A DNA stretch of 64,000 nt from Dama dama (GCF_033118175.1 NC_083692.1:17108501-17172500); one strand, 5' to 3'; positions 1-11,615 are shown, numbered from the stretch's first letter. A program made the numbers and translations. Notes: generated by a model not told the origin, from the letters alone.

Positions 1-640
1 AAGCCCCAGAAGAGCCGTCCTATATAAGTGATTGTAATCACCTCTTTATTACCCACCTCCTTATTGGAGAGGACACCCAGACCCTTTCTCTCAGGGTACG
101 CATTTCTGCTTTGCTTCTGTCTTAAATAAACAAACTGCTTCTCTGCTCTCCCACGTGTTATGCTGGATCTCTAATAGTAAACTTTGTACCTGCTTTTACA
201 GTGTTTGCCTCCTTGAAACATTCTTGCTTTCAATGGGGGTTAGGGTCATGGGATCTTTGCTTCTAGACTTTAGCACCTGCTGATCTAGTAGCTAGGATTC
301 CTGGTTTTCACCCAGGCTACCCAGATTCATACTGTTCATGGGGTTCTCAAAGCAAGAATACTGATGTGGTTTGCCATTCCCTTCATCCAGGATGAGATGG
401 TTAGATGGCATCACCAACTCGACAGACATGAGTTTGAGCAAGCTCTGGGAGTTGGAGAAGGACAGGGAAGCCTGACGTGCTGCAGTCCATGGGGTCGCAA
501 AGAGCTGGGCACGACTGAGTGACTGAACTAACGGACTGACCCAGATTCAATTCCTGGGCAGGGAAATAAGATCTCTCTTTAGGACCATTCATCGCTGTCT
601 CTCTGAGATCAAAATCACCAGTTTAGATGGGTACTCAGAT
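1..640 (+). mobile_element. ERV LTR fragment (ruminant, class I-like), interrupted
   Basis: A TATATAA-type motif (21-27) is followed by AATAAA at 125-130 and a pyrimidine/T-rich stretch resembling the R-U5 part of ruminant endogenous retroviral LTRs. The following part has the look of U5/leader sequence. The copy is cut by the window edge and split at 330-538 by a BovB-derived SINE with an 11-bp target duplication. There is no open retroviral gene. Family assignment is by recognition only. Confidence 0.55.
330..538 (+). mobile_element. BovB-derived SINE (Bov-A type)
   Basis: Carries the BovB 3'-end signature: ggatgagatggttagatggc, an acatgagtttgagcaagctc motif and a terminal cacgactgagtgactgaact. 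It is flanked by the direct repeat acccagattca (319-329 and 539-549), which proves an insertion into the LTR fragment. Confidence 0.85.
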
Positions 641-1954
641 ATTTCAGGTAAAAAACAAAAACAGTCAACTTTTGAATATGCCACCTAATATCTGCCCTGA
701 CTAGATACACCGTGTTCAGGCCTCACTCTTCGGTTAGGTTTTTTTCGTCGCTATGGGCAACCGGATCATGTAGCCCAAATATTAAGTGAATTTCTTAACA
801 CAAATGAGGCACTTTGGAGGTAACCTTTGAGGATTAAAGAGAGAAGGACTAAGCTGGATTAATTCTGGGCAGAGTGGAGCACATGTTTCGTGAAGCCATT
901 CCTGTCTTCTAGAAGGTGACCCTTTTAGTCTTGCTCCATTTTGTACCAAGATTCCAAGAACCAAGTCTAAAAGGAAAATGTGGATTCTGGTTCCCATGTT
1001 TCAGGTGACTTTGGGTTTGGGAGAAGACCCAGAAAGTGCCATGGGAAGTACAGGAAGTGGGAACTGCTCCTGCTTACCTGCCCAGCTATGATATCCTGCT
1101 ACGTTTGAGACCGAAATCGCTCAGCAGCCACACGTTTCAGGTTGAGGTAACTCTCCACTACCTTAAAGGTCAGGACAGCCGCTGTGCTGACAGAGGCTTC
1201 CTCCCCCTGGCAGTCTACCCCACAGCTCTTGAGTCATCACGTCTGGATGACTAGGCTGACAAAAACAAGGTTTCAGGGGCTGAGTCGAATTGGTGGGAAG
1301 CAGGGCATTAGGGCAGAGTGGTGGAGCAGGAAGATCACTGCCCTTGGAGTCCAAGGATCTGGGTTCCAGCCCCTGCCCTGTGAACTTGGGTGGGCCTGCC
1401 ACGTTGATCTCTTTGGCTGTCAGATGCAACTAGATAATGCAAGACACGCTGCATGAACTTCCCAGGAAGAGGAAGGTGCTCAGTGAGATGGATTGTGCAG
1501 GACTCACACTGAGGCAGAAGTCTTGGCCCTAGACCAGGATACGATCTTCCTGGTTCACCTCACAGGAAAGTGTCTTCAAAGCTTGTCTTACGGAGACCAG
1601 GTTGGTCCCTAGATCTGTAGAGATTTGTATCCCTAACCATTCATTTATTCAACAGATGTTTCCCCAGAGCTATGCTGAAGCCCAACAAGGCACCAGCTTA
1701 CAGTTAGAGGTTACTTCTCCTTATCCCGGAAACACAAATGGTTGGCTGCCAGAGGTAGAATGCAAACTGTCTGGGTCTCTCCTAAGCTGGGCAGTGGAGA
1801 TGGATTCAGGAAAGGGAAGGAAGGAGGGGGGGTTGTCACCACAGTTCTCTGTCTTGTCCCTAGGTGGCAGCACCAACACAGGACTGCTGTCCCCATCCCG
1901 TAACCTGGGACTTGATAAAATTCCCTCCTGGGCACTCAAGCTTGGTAAACAGCT
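641..1954. other. Intergenic, mostly single-copy
   Basis: No gene is recognised. A degraded MIR-like piece (about 1310-1450, plus strand) is possible from its order of motifs. Short open frames overlap on both strands and look like chance. Confidence 0.5.
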
Positions 1955-2175
1955 GCAGCTTCGGAGCCCAACAAGGGCAAGTTCGAGTCCCATATCTGCC
2001 CTTAGCTATGTGACCTGGAGCAAACCATTTCACCTCTTTTGAGTCTGTTTCTTTACCTGTAAAATGGGGATAATTATAGTCCCCACAATAAGGTAAATGT
2101 TCAAGTGGCAGACACTGCTGTCCCTGCCTTCGGTGAGAAGATTAAACAGCATAGTTCCCTTATTCTTTTATCACT
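1955..2175 (+). repeat. MIR SINE, sense
   Basis: Shows the conserved MIR core order: tatgtgacctggagcaaacc, then cacctcttttgagtctgtttc, then ctgtaaaatggggataatta. An ancient mammalian SINE, diverged. Confidence 0.8.
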
Positions 2176-2189
2176 CTTATTTTGTGCCT

Positions 2190-2216
2190 CCCCCCCGCCC
2201 CCCCCCCCCCCCCCCC
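2190..2216 (+). repeat. Poly-C tract (C7-G-C19)
   Basis: Near-pure cytosine run. The minus strand is poly-G, so it could form a quadruplex. Its length is likely to vary between individuals and reads. Confidence 0.95.
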
Positions 2217-2492
2217 ACTTTCAAGAGCACCCGTGATGCTTATTTCAAATGAGCATGTAGATAAACACTGGGCTGGGGGAAGGCAGGGGAAGGTCCAGTG
2301 TGACTTTCCTAGAACAGATCCAGCTTTCCCCCTTCCTTCCCTCTACCCCTTCTCTTCATTATCTTTTTGCTACCCTGGGATTTTTATTTTTTACTTACAA
2401 ATATATGTTAACCACTTGGGGGGCAACTGTAAAGCCCTGGGCTAGGTGGGACAGGTAGGGGTGGGGTGTACAAAGGTAGCAGAGAGGACAAC

Positions 2493-2618
2493 ATTTTTTT
2501 TTTTTTTGGACTACTTCTCAAAGCATGCAGGATCTTAGTTCCCTTACTGGGGATCAAACCCATGTCCCCCTGCCATGGAAGCATGGAGTCCTAACCACTG
2601 GATCACCAGGGAAGTCCC
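2493..2618 (-). mobile_element. CHR-type SINE (tRNA-Glu derived), antisense
   Basis: A T-run (the A-tail reversed) at the left and the complement of the SINE head at the right, ending ccagggaagtccc. The internal tcaaacccatgtcccc is the B-box region. Confidence 0.85.
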
Positions 2619-3226
2619 AGATGGGAGCAGAATTATATACACTGAAGACAGAGTCCTCCTTCAGAAGTGTTCCCAGTCCTGTAGGCGCTGAACCAATCGC
2701 TAGGTGGTGAGCACCCAGAGCAGCTGAACTAATTATTAAAATATTTACATCGTTGCAAGTCAGTAATCCCTGCCCTAATGCCGTTCCTTGCTGCAGTGCA
2801 GAGAAGGCCCCACTCTGCTCCAGCACCAACATCCATGCTGATTGGCCAGCACCTGGCCTGAATTTTGAATATTGCCCCTGAGCAGGTTGGTTGGACTCCA
2901 CACAGAATGAACTGCAGAGGATGGAGAATGCAGCCTGGAGGCTGAGCTGCCAAGCCCCATCCCAGTGATAATTTTAAAATCAGAGCCTGGGATTCTTGCC
3001 AGAGGCAGTGAGGGTCCTGAATTCAGGTCAGGCACACCAGAGGCTGGGGCAGTGCTGGCTAAACGCCCATTTCTCATGGAGCCTGGGGTATCCCAGAACC
3101 CTCTCAGAAAACAATCTATTCCTATCGGCCCCTAAGAACTAGGATCCAACACTCGCTGCCTTCCTGGGAAACCCAGGTGTGAGTCATCATTCCTGAGTTT
3201 AGGGTTCCTTAATAGAAGCTGACTTA
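2619..3226. other. Intergenic single-copy stretch
   Basis: Moderately GC-rich. No gene or clear repeat was recognised; open frames overlap on the minus strand without a recognisable protein. Confidence 0.5.
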
Positions 3227-3432
3227 GGGGCTTGGTTGATAAAGAATTCACCTGCAATTCAGGAGACCCAGGTTTGATTCCTGGGTGGGAAATATTCCCT
3301 AGAGGAGGGTATGGCTACCCACTCCTGTATTCTTGCCTGGAGAATCCCTTAGACAGAGGAGCCTGGTGGGCTACGGTCCATAGGGTCACAAAAGAATTGG
3401 GCACAACTGAAGCGACTTAGCATGCATGCACT
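3227..3432 (+). mobile_element. Bov-tA SINE
   Basis: A tRNA-derived head (gttgataaagaattcacctg, then caggtttgattcctgggt) is followed by the BovB-like body ending in gggcacaactgaagcgactt. A short gcat repeat is the tail. Diverged copy. Confidence 0.85.
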
Positions 3433-4428
3433 AGCTGATTTTTAGGAGAAAGTGAATTTGCTGAAAGGAGATTGCATGGCTCACAAAATCCCAAGGAAGG
3501 CTGAAGATAAGATTCAGAATAAGGCAGGAATCAGGTCAGTTCTCCAGCACAGAATTCTCTAGTCAGGGTTCACAGTGGGAGTGGAGGGCTAACCACTCAC
3601 TATCTTTTGGGTCTTCCTTTGCTCTACTCAAAAGTCATTCCCAGGACACAGTCTGATTGGCCCAGCCTGGGTCACACCATTGCACCTTGGCCAAATAAGG
3701 CAAGGCGTCTGATTGATAGCTCTACACATGGGAAAGAAGCAATGCTTTAAAAGGAAATTAGGGTAATTTACCAAAGGAAGGAGGCATGGATTCTGGGTGT
3801 TGAAAAATGACCCTGCTTATCACCTGCATCTCAATTCTAGATCACAGTTCAAGTGACACCCTGTCTTCAGCTTCCAGGGGTTAGATCCAGGCAGAACTAG
3901 ATCCCCATACTAATGGTACTTTAAACTTCCTAGAGGCCACCAGATCAAGCCAATCAGCCTGGGTTCCTCAGGATTTTGGGTTCTTACAGCCTTGTTCTTC
4001 CTACCCACCTGGGGATAAATAATAGGCCAGCATCTGAGGGGACCATAAGGAACCTTTACCTGAAGTAGACAAACCTTAAGGCTGTCAGAACTCCTTCTTT
4101 CCTTCCCTCCTTCCTTTTTCCCTTCCTTCATTTATCAAACAAATAATAAGGGTCTCCTGTGCTGGGTACTAGGGATACAGAAGAAATTAAGACAGAGTCA
4201 GTCTCTGATTTTGCTTATGGGCTATGAATGGCCTATTCAGTCAGCCACTTGACTGTCCACCATTAGTCACCACTGGTGGCTTTGTCCATGATATGGGTGG
4301 ATGTCTTGTCTTTATTGTTTATCTCTCGGGAGACACCAACATGGCTATCATTTTCTAGTCTCCAATGGAAGATGCTTCTTAGGGGTGTGTCCTCTTTCTT
4401 TCTGTCAGAGGAGTAGTTTATAGAGAGG
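3433..4428. other. Intergenic; pyrimidine tract and possible L2/MIR piece
   Basis: Mostly single-copy. A (TTCC)-like pyrimidine tract lies at about 4096-4130, followed by an L2/MIR-like piece at about 4125-4210 (gggtctcctgtgctgggtac). No gene seen. Confidence 0.45.
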
Positions 4429-4468
4429 GTGTGTGTGTGTGTGTGTCTGTGTGTGTGTGTGTCTGTGT
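4429..4468 (+). repeat. (GT)n microsatellite, interrupted
   Basis: A run of GT dinucleotides interrupted twice by CT. Confidence 0.95.
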
Positions 4469-4899
4469 AGGGGGTGAGGGTGTGGAGAGCCAGCTGAACA
4501 TGGAGGCAGCCCGACTCCCACTGTATATTATCATGGACTTTGAGGAGTAAAGCAGAAACTGAGGAGGGTTGGCAGGGGCAAATGTCCTTTTAGAGAGTCC
4601 TGTTCAGGATGCCAGCTTGCTTTTGCTTTGATCATGGTCCTTGGCTCTGTCTGACGGATGACATCTAAATACAAGACTAAAAGCTAGACGACGGTGTGAC
4701 TCAAGAGACACAGCTCACCTGTGTTTCCTGTGGCCCCATCTGGGGCTCCTGTCCCCAGTTTCTACCGACTCTATAGGAATGAGTCCCTTCTCTTGATTGC
4801 TTTTCTTTAAAGATCTGACTTATGCTCACCCTCCATATGTTGGCCGAATGAAATTTTTTTGCTTGTATTCTATTGTCAGAATAAGAATTGTCTTGGATT

Positions 4900-5076
4900 C
4901 AGTTCAGTTCAGTCACTCAGTCGTGTCCAACTCTTTGTGGCCCCAGGGACGGCAGCATGCCAGGCCTCCCTGTCCATCACCAACTCCCGGAGCTTACTCA
5001 AACTCATGTCTATCTAGTAGGTGATGCCATCCAACCATCTCATCCTCCGCCGTCCCCTTCTCCTCCTGCCTTCAAT
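4900..5076 (-). mobile_element. BovB 3'-end fragment, antisense
   Basis: The complement of the BovB tail: cagtcgtgtccaactctttg at the left and gatgccatccaaccatctca at the right. It is flanked by the direct repeat gtcttggatt (4890-4899 and 5077-5086), so it is a complete short insertion. Confidence 0.85.
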
Positions 5077-5335
5077 GTCTTGGATTATACACCCCTAAAA
5101 GGCAGGCACTCTGTGAGCTGAGGGGTAGAGGATGTAAGGTGTCCAGGGTCCCATCCTTAATAGTCATCTGGAATAACTTTTACGCTATAATCTGCCCTGT
5201 GCCAGCGGGCAGTTGATCAGCATTTGATGTGAATAATGCTGACTTCGCTCAGAGAAGATGCACCAACAGGGATGGGCAGGACCTGCTGCTGATGAGACAG
5301 CCTAATTTCACTGTCCCAGCAGCGCAGCTGTGAAC

Positions 5336-5729
5336 AGCCGATCTCCAAAGCTGATCACTGACTGCACATGGCAAGACAGTCCGGAACGTTTAGCGTCAGT
5401 ATCTTAAAATGCCTCGAGATGGGGAAATGAGATATGTTGCTTTTCACTTTTCAGACTTGGATGTGTCTCTAGAGAAAGCAGAAAGGGAAAATTTCAGAGA
5501 TGCTACTGGGCTTCTAAACTTTAGTATTTATATTTGCCAGTAGCAATATAGAAGCCCAGTAGCATCTCTGAAATTTTCCCTTTCTGCTTTCTCTAGAGAC
5601 ACATCCAAGTCTGAAAAGTGAAAAGCAACATATCTCATTTCCCCATCTCGAGGCATTTTAAGATACTGACGCTAAACGTTCCGGACTGTCTTGCCATGTG
5701 CAGTCAGTGATCAGCTTTGGAGATCGGCT
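5336..5729. repeat. Perfect inverted repeat, 181-bp arms, 32-bp spacer
   Basis: Left arm 5336-5516 and right arm 5549-5729 are exact reverse complements over all 181 bases, checked block by block (coordinates of paired bases always sum to 11065). The spacer is 5517-5548. The motif ccagtagca occurs in the spacer (5537-5545) and again in the right arm (5556-5564), with its complement in the left arm (5501-5509). The arms do not resemble a transposon family I recognise. An AT/AC microsatellite starts 6 bp beyond the right arm. Confidence 0.97.
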
Positions 5730-5734
5730 ATTCA

Positions 5735-5735
5735 T

Positions 5736-5779
<44 letters not shown>

Positions 5780-5794
5780 TAAATATATATATTC
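5735..5794 (+). repeat. (AT)n(AC)n compound microsatellite
   Basis: A TA-dinucleotide run (5735-5757), then an AC run to 5779, then a short TA-rich end. It directly abuts the perfect inverted repeat. Confidence 0.95.
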
Positions 5795-6765
5795 AGTTTT
5801 GGCCAACATAGAAATTTTATTCATCTCTCTTTTACCCCTTTATTCTTGTGTTCAATGCATATTAAAAAGCAACAACATAGAAAACAGAGCAAATATTCAT
5901 TAATACATACCATGTACATTAATGAGTGATGCTTCTTAATCGACTATAGTTTTTAGCATATTTCTTTAGATCATTTCACTTTTTATGAAAGTATATTTAT
6001 TTGTAAAGAATGATGTATATCATCATAAAAGATGGAAAAACCACTAAACTTATTGAAATAAATATACACTGACTAAATAAGTTTTACTTGAGTATCATCT
6101 AAAATCATCCTGCATTCTAGGCAGGCACTGTGGCGATTGAGTGGAACTTTGAAAAATGGGTAGAATTTCAAAAAGATAAGGTGGCATAATAAAGTGAGGC
6201 ATCTATGCCATTTAGATCAGATTAACCTCATGCTACTTAAATCAGAAATGACAGGGAATCTTAGTAAAAATGAGGATTCCTGGGTCCCGCTTGCAGACTT
6301 ACTGAGGAGATAATAGCTAGATGAGCAAAGGCTTGATGAAAGGAAAGTTTGAGATGTGGTCAAGGACGTGAACAAGGACTGTGAACAAGGAAGTTCACAG
6401 GGTTTGCTTCCAAGAGACGAGAGGTGGACAAGAGTGCCCGGGCAGGTTGGTAGGCTGTCCTAGACAAAACGAGGGTGCTGCAGTTAGGTAAAAGGGGAGA
6501 ATGGCCTTGAGAGGTCAATCATCAGTCTCTGCCACTGTTCCTAACCTTGGTCTTTCATCAAGAATCCTCCAGAAGAAGCCAGACAAACCTCCTAAGCACC
6601 AGTGAAATTTGTCTGTAAATTTGTCCTCTCAAGAGGGGTCTTTTTAGCTCTGCCTGCTGGTAGATTCTTTAAACCAGGATCAACTTTTTATTCCATCTTC
6701 CTGGAAGTAGATTAACTCAAATCACATATCAAGCAGTTGAGAAACAACATTTTCAGGAGGAAGGG
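5795..6765. other. Intergenic, AT-rich then mixed
   Basis: No gene. A short MER5-like fragment is possible at about 6238-6310 (gaggattcctgggtcccgct), but it is too short to be sure. Confidence 0.4.
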
Positions 6766-6961
6766 ACTTCTCTGGCAGTCCATTGGTTAAGACTTCGCCT
6801 TCCAAAGCAGAGGGTGAGGGTTCAATTCCTGGTTGGGGGCTTAGGTCCCACCAGCCTCACAGCCAAAAAAACAAAACACAAAACAGAAGCAATATAGTAA
6901 CACATTCAATAAAGACTTTAAAAAGAGTTCACAGCAAAATATTTAAAAAAAAAAAAAAAAA
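6766..6961 (+). mobile_element. CHR-type SINE, sense
   Basis: Head gggacttctctggcagtcca with the B-box region gagggttcaattcctggttg, followed by an A-rich body and a 17-bp A-tail. Confidence 0.85.
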
Positions 6962-8426
6962 GATTTTCAAGAGGAATATGTCTCTATTCCTTTCCAGCCC
7001 CCAGTCCCCTTGTACGTACAATAGTAGCCAGTCATCCACACGGCAAGGATTCCATTACATACACACTGGCCACCAAGTCTCAAATGCATCACTGAGCATC
7101 ATTCCTTCGGGCCAGGAACCTCAGGTACCTCTTAAAATGCCAATCCCCTGTGACAGAGGCAAAGATGATTTCATCCGTCCCACCTTAGTGTTGGTTTTAG
7201 TTCACGTAGCCATCGTTTTCCCCCTTGGAATTCCTGGGCCCCTCAGGAGCACCGACTCCCGTGAGGGAGAAGGAGGAGGCCGGGGCAGCACAGAGGGCCG
7301 GCCTGTCTGTCCCAGAGAGAATGGGGTCCCCAGCCGCCTGGGGAAGCTGCATGCGAAGCTGCAGCTGCAGCTGGGGCATTGACTGGAGGTATGAATAACC
7401 ACTGCTGGGAAGTTTGGGTCCAGCAGACGGCAACCCCGTGACCTCTGAGCTGACTTTACCTCCCTCTCTCTCCCCACCCACGCTTCTCAGCCCAAAGACC
7501 AAAATTCTGGCTTTCCTGTAATTTGTCTTGACACTATCTCAGGGAAGAACGCCGCAAGTAAGAGGCCAACACTGAGGCCAACAGGAACCCTCCGTCAAAA
7601 TGACAGATAATGATGTGCCCATTTCTTGCTGCATAGGACATTCACCTTGCTGGGCGTTCTGCAGAGACATGGTTAACCCAGATCAGAGAGACACTCTGGC
7701 AGGCCTCTGCAGGGCCACCCTCAGACCCGGGCAAAAGAGGTCCCTGCTCTGGACTCCCCACATTATGGGAATTCCCCTCCGCCTGCTATACCCCTTCTCA
7801 CGGGGCCGAGTCCTGAGGACAGAAGGGACATGCCTACCCAGAGCCCTCTGTCCCTTTAGACCATGCTCCATATTCCCAGCACGTTGGAATCCCCTGTCAG
7901 TGCCCCTAGCTGTCTTCCAGCAGCTGAAACCTTCTTCCCCTGATAACTCTTCACCAGAGTAGCTCAGACCCTGGTAGGTGCCCCCCTGGACCTGAAGGAG
8001 TGGCCCGGGGATGGCTTCTGTGGAGGAGGGGTGTGGGTGGACCGGTCTTGTAGGCTGGTTATATCCACCGACATCCACATGAGGCCTCTGTGGAGGAGCG
8101 GGAGGAGAGACGAGAAGAGAACAGGTTGCAGTCGGAGGGCTGTTTCTCCCTGTGCTGCCTTGTGCTAATACAAATTTCTGAAGCATCGAAGGACTTTATA
8201 TTCAAACCCCACCTCCCAGGTTGTGAGAAAGGTCTATTTATCAAGGCAAGAGAAAAGAGCATATTTCGTCTAACATGGTTAACATATTTTATGTTTGATA
8301 TGGGTATTTAGCCGTAGGGTGCGTGGCCTCTGTGTGTATGCTTGCTGCAAGCCCTGCAGATATGAGAGGCAAACCTCCTCCACACACACATTTTGTTTGG
8401 TCTGCAGAGGGTTTTAAAAACTGGGG
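6962..8426. other. Intergenic, GC-rich single-copy
   Basis: The longest repeat-free GC-rich stretch downstream of BATF. Open frames of about 100 codons exist on both strands (for example 7197-7502 minus and 7683-8186 minus), but none has a recognised domain. Confidence 0.5.
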
Positions 8427-8640
8427 CCAGGTGCACTGGGAGGACCCAGGGGAATCGGGTGGGGGAGGGGGGATCGGGATGGGGAATACATGTAACTCCA
8501 TGGCTGATTCATGTCAATGTATGACAAAACCCACTGCAATGTTGCGAAGTAATTAGCCTCCAACTAATAAAAATAATTGAAAAAATAAATAAATAAATAA
8601 ATTCACTGTGACAATCTCAAAAAAAAAAAAAAAAAAACTG
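8427..8640 (+). mobile_element. Ruminant L1 3' end
   Basis: L1 3'-UTR signature: gggaatacatgtaactccat, tcatgtcaatgtatgacaaa, then aattagcctccaactaataa and an (AAAT)n/A-tail. A possible target duplication aaaaactgggg occurs at both ends. Confidence 0.75.
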
Positions 8641-10355
8641 GGGGAATTCATGTAGAAATTCTGGTTTGGGGCTTTTCTTGGAAAACTGGAGGCCCTGGCC
8701 ACACTGGTCCTGAATTCCAGGGCAGCGTGGAATAGAACCAAGGGGCAGCGGTTTGCTCTCAGCAGGTAAGTGCTCATTGTTCAATTTGCCACATTCCCAG
8801 CCATTCCCAACTGTCCAGTGTCCAGTGAGGTTCATGGTATTTACAGTGCCTCCCTGGGCCCTGGAGGGATTTATGTGACTGGTCCACCCACCTGAGGGAC
8901 TATCTCTGTCATGGGTAGGAGGCTGAGACAGAGTCTGGATGGTGGGACATCTGAAGTGAAGGCACTGGAAGTTAAGACCTCTCTGTAGCTGCCCCTCCAA
9001 TTTCCCTGTGTGGCAATGAAGTCAGCTTTGGCACTCAGCCTAGCCTTTTGCCATCTCTGTCAGACTGATCAGAAAGGAGAAGTGGAACTTCCCAGGCTCA
9101 TTAGAAAGTAGCGAATGAAAGGGGAAGAGAAGTCCTTGCTGAGAGACAGGAGTGGCACACGTGAGCCCTGCATTTCTGGTTATGGCTCTGAGTATCATTC
9201 GGAAGGTGCCCGGCACTGGTCATGTGCCTTCTGCAGGGGGTTTCTGGGGGGAAATCACAGAGCTAGAGCAGGGGTGGGGACAACATCTCTGATTGGAGGG
9301 AAGCCCAAGAGAGGTCTGGTCCAGGAAGGGCTAGCTGGAAAGTTCTGCTTCCTGAGACTGAGAGAGAAAAACTGAATTCTAGTCAACGCAGGCCATATCT
9401 CAAGTGGCCATTAGCGACTTTGCTTTGCCTGTTAACACAGGTGTGGGAAGGAGCTACCCAGAGCATCAGCTACCAGAAACCAGGCCCTGAAGGAAATGGA
9501 GGGAGAGCTCCTTCTTGCCATAGCCCCTCATCCCAGGCTACACCAAGTTCGTGCACTGGAAGGGAAGTCTCATTTACCAAGTTCTGTTGGGACACCAAAG
9601 GTTAAAACGCAGGATTCTGCAAGCAATGCTGATCCTTGGGAGAGGTCTTCCGGCCTGTCTCCAACAAGCTCCAAGCCCCCTTCCCACATGCTGGGCTTCC
9701 GTGTGGAATCGACTTCGGGGGTGAGAGCTCGATGGTGGCAATGCGCCTTCAGAGGCCCTTGGGCTGCACATCTCCCATAGTTAGGCCACAAGGAGGTCAG
9801 GTGGCCACATGCTAGGAGGCAGCACTTGCAGGCCTCTGCAGAGTTTAGTAGTTACACTAGTCCAGCACTGGCATAATCCCAGGGGGTAGGAGAGACTTGG
9901 GCAGGGGAGGTCCTTGAAACCTTGCCTTAAGTCAACCAGAGCCATCAGCGGGCAGGCCCAGGAGATGCTGGCACAGGGGAACAAGCTTGTTCCTCCCTTT
10001 CCCCCTTGCTCGCCGCATCCCAAGACGGCCACCAGCAGGGGGGCCACAGGTAGTGGCTCTGAAGGACCCCAGGGTGAGCTTCAGAGGCTGCCAAGGGGCT
10101 GCATCTGACACCTTCCATGCCAGTCCCTGGCACTTCAGGCCCCAGCTGGCTCATCAGGGGCCATGTGTGTGTCTGTGGAGACAAGGGGACAGGCCCTGCC
10201 GTGGCTCTTGGGCAGTGGTGTGGGTAAGGCCAGAGGGGCGCTTGGCATGGGGATTTCTGAGGAGCAGGTGGACATACGAGCAGGGAAACCAGAGCACGCT
10301 GGTTTCAGCTCTGCCCAGACTTGTGGGTTGGAAGCCCTGAAGCTAATCCTATGTT
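8641..10355. other. Intergenic single-copy stretch
   Basis: Moderately GC-rich, without a recognised gene or repeat. Many short overlapping open frames are typical chance products of GC-rich DNA. Confidence 0.5.
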
Positions 10356-10366
10356 ATCTGAGCCAC

Positions 10367-10623
10367 ATAACAGGACTGATGCTGAAGCTAATAGTTTGGC
10401 CACCTGATGCAAAGAACCAACTCATTAGAAAAGACCCTGATGCTGGGAAAGATTGAAGGCAGGAGGAGAAGGGGATGACAGAGGATGAGATGGTTGGATG
10501 GCATCACTGACTCAATGGACATGAGTTTGAGTGAGCTCCGGGAGTTGGTGATGGACAGGGAAGCCTGGCGTGCTGCAGTCCATGGGGCCGCAAACAGTTG
10601 GACACAACTGAGCGACTGAACTG
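10367..10623 (+). mobile_element. BovB 3'-end fragment, sense
   Basis: Contains ctcattagaaaagaccctga, ggatgagatggttggatggc and a terminal gacacaactgagcgactgaa. The direct repeat atctgagccac flanks it (10356-10366 and 10624-10634), marking a single 5'-truncated insertion. Confidence 0.9.
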
Positions 10624-10634
10624 ATCTGAGCCAC

Positions 10635-11203
10635 TGCAGCCCTCGGACTGTGGAGCCTTGCGGAGATGACAAAGCTGTGTGTGCTTTATCCCAGCTTCCC
10701 AGGGGAGGCGGAGTCCTCAGCAGGATACTAGTGCCTGTGTCTCTGAACCACGGGTTGCCCCCCTCAGAGAGGAAAGCCTTGCCTTCATGTGAGGGGCTCC
10801 TTGAGTTACTAGTGCTCCTGGCGTGGGGCCAGGCATGCAGCAGCCCCCAGGGCTGGCCATCTGGATGGGGCTGAGTCAGCGCAGTCCTGTGAGAGGTGAG
10901 TACCAGCCTGAATGACCACCCCACTCCACCGCATCTGGCACCAATCCTTCTCTCGTGCAGAGAATGACCCTAGAACCGTCTAGAGCTGACAACCTAGAAA
11001 GCATCAGGCAATGAGGCATGGAAAGTGGGAGGTCACAGCAAGGTGATTTGGGGAGGGAAACGATGGAGATGCCTAGAGGGAAAATTGAAGATACTTTGAG
11101 AAAACCCAGCTTCCCAAGTAGATGAACAAGCCGTGGGAAAGAGCCCTATGAGCAGAGTCTCCAGACCTTTAAGGGCTCCTAAGCCCAAGGACCAAAAAAA
11201 TGA
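10635..11203. other. Intergenic just beyond the BATF 3' end
   Basis: Single-copy. It has one consensus AP-1 heptamer, TGAGTCA, at 10872-10878, which is expected by chance at this length scale. No gene seen. Confidence 0.5.
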
Positions 11204-11268
11204 CCCCAACCCCACAAAACTTTAGGTTTCAAGCCCTTGCCAGATTGGTTTGTCTTAAGACGTTTATT
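11204..11268 (-). terminator. BATF: BATF polyadenylation signal and GU-rich downstream element
   Basis: The minus strand shows AATAAA at 11268-11263, and GTTTTGTGGGGTTGGGG at 11220-11204, a GU/G-rich downstream element of the kind bound by CstF. Their spacing fits a functional mammalian poly(A) site. Confidence 0.75.
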
Positions 11269-11615
11269 TAGAAAAATAGCCCTGCCCTACCCTCCTCCCT
11301 CTGAGTCACCGGACTTGGGCGTCATGCTTAACCTAGCTCTGGGTCAGGTATCCCACCCAGTTGAAGGTCCAGGCCACCCAGCCCCCGGCGGCGGGCAGCC
11401 ACGCTGCGGGTGGCCGCACACACTGCCAGCTGCCTCCCGTTCCCGTCCCCGGGTTCTCGATCCTGGGGTCCGGCCTCAGCCTCCGGCTTTCTGGGTGGAG
11501 AGAGGGCGCTGAGGGAGGAGGGCTGCCCCGCTACAGTCTGTGCGCCCCTTCCCGAGGCCCCGGGAGCAGCTGGAGATGGAGGCTCTATTCTCTGCTCGCC
11601 CTCCTTCGGGGGAGC
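11240..11615 (-). other. BATF: BATF 3' UTR
   Basis: About 370 nt of GC-rich non-coding sequence follow the BATF stop on the minus strand. The region ends at a canonical AATAAA (11263-11268); cleavage is expected roughly 10-25 nt beyond it. No repeat element lies inside, consistent with a maintained UTR. The exact end is inferred, not observed. Confidence 0.8.

Noticed and set aside
1230..1236. AP-1 heptamers (TGAGTCA/TGACTCA) as BATF autoregulatory sites, also at 3180, 4697, 10872, 11302, 13400, 13868, 20315 and near 38030
   Set aside because: About eight are expected by chance in 64 kb, so this count carries no signal. None had a clearly spaced IRF half-site.
6783..7382. 199-codon plus-strand frame
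   Set aside because: Its first third is a CHR SINE with its A-tail (a poly-lysine run), and the rest lacks a recognised domain.
1..11000. Search for FLVCR2 exons on the left side
   Set aside because: No membrane-protein exon was recognised. In human the gap to FLVCR2 is larger than the left flank here.
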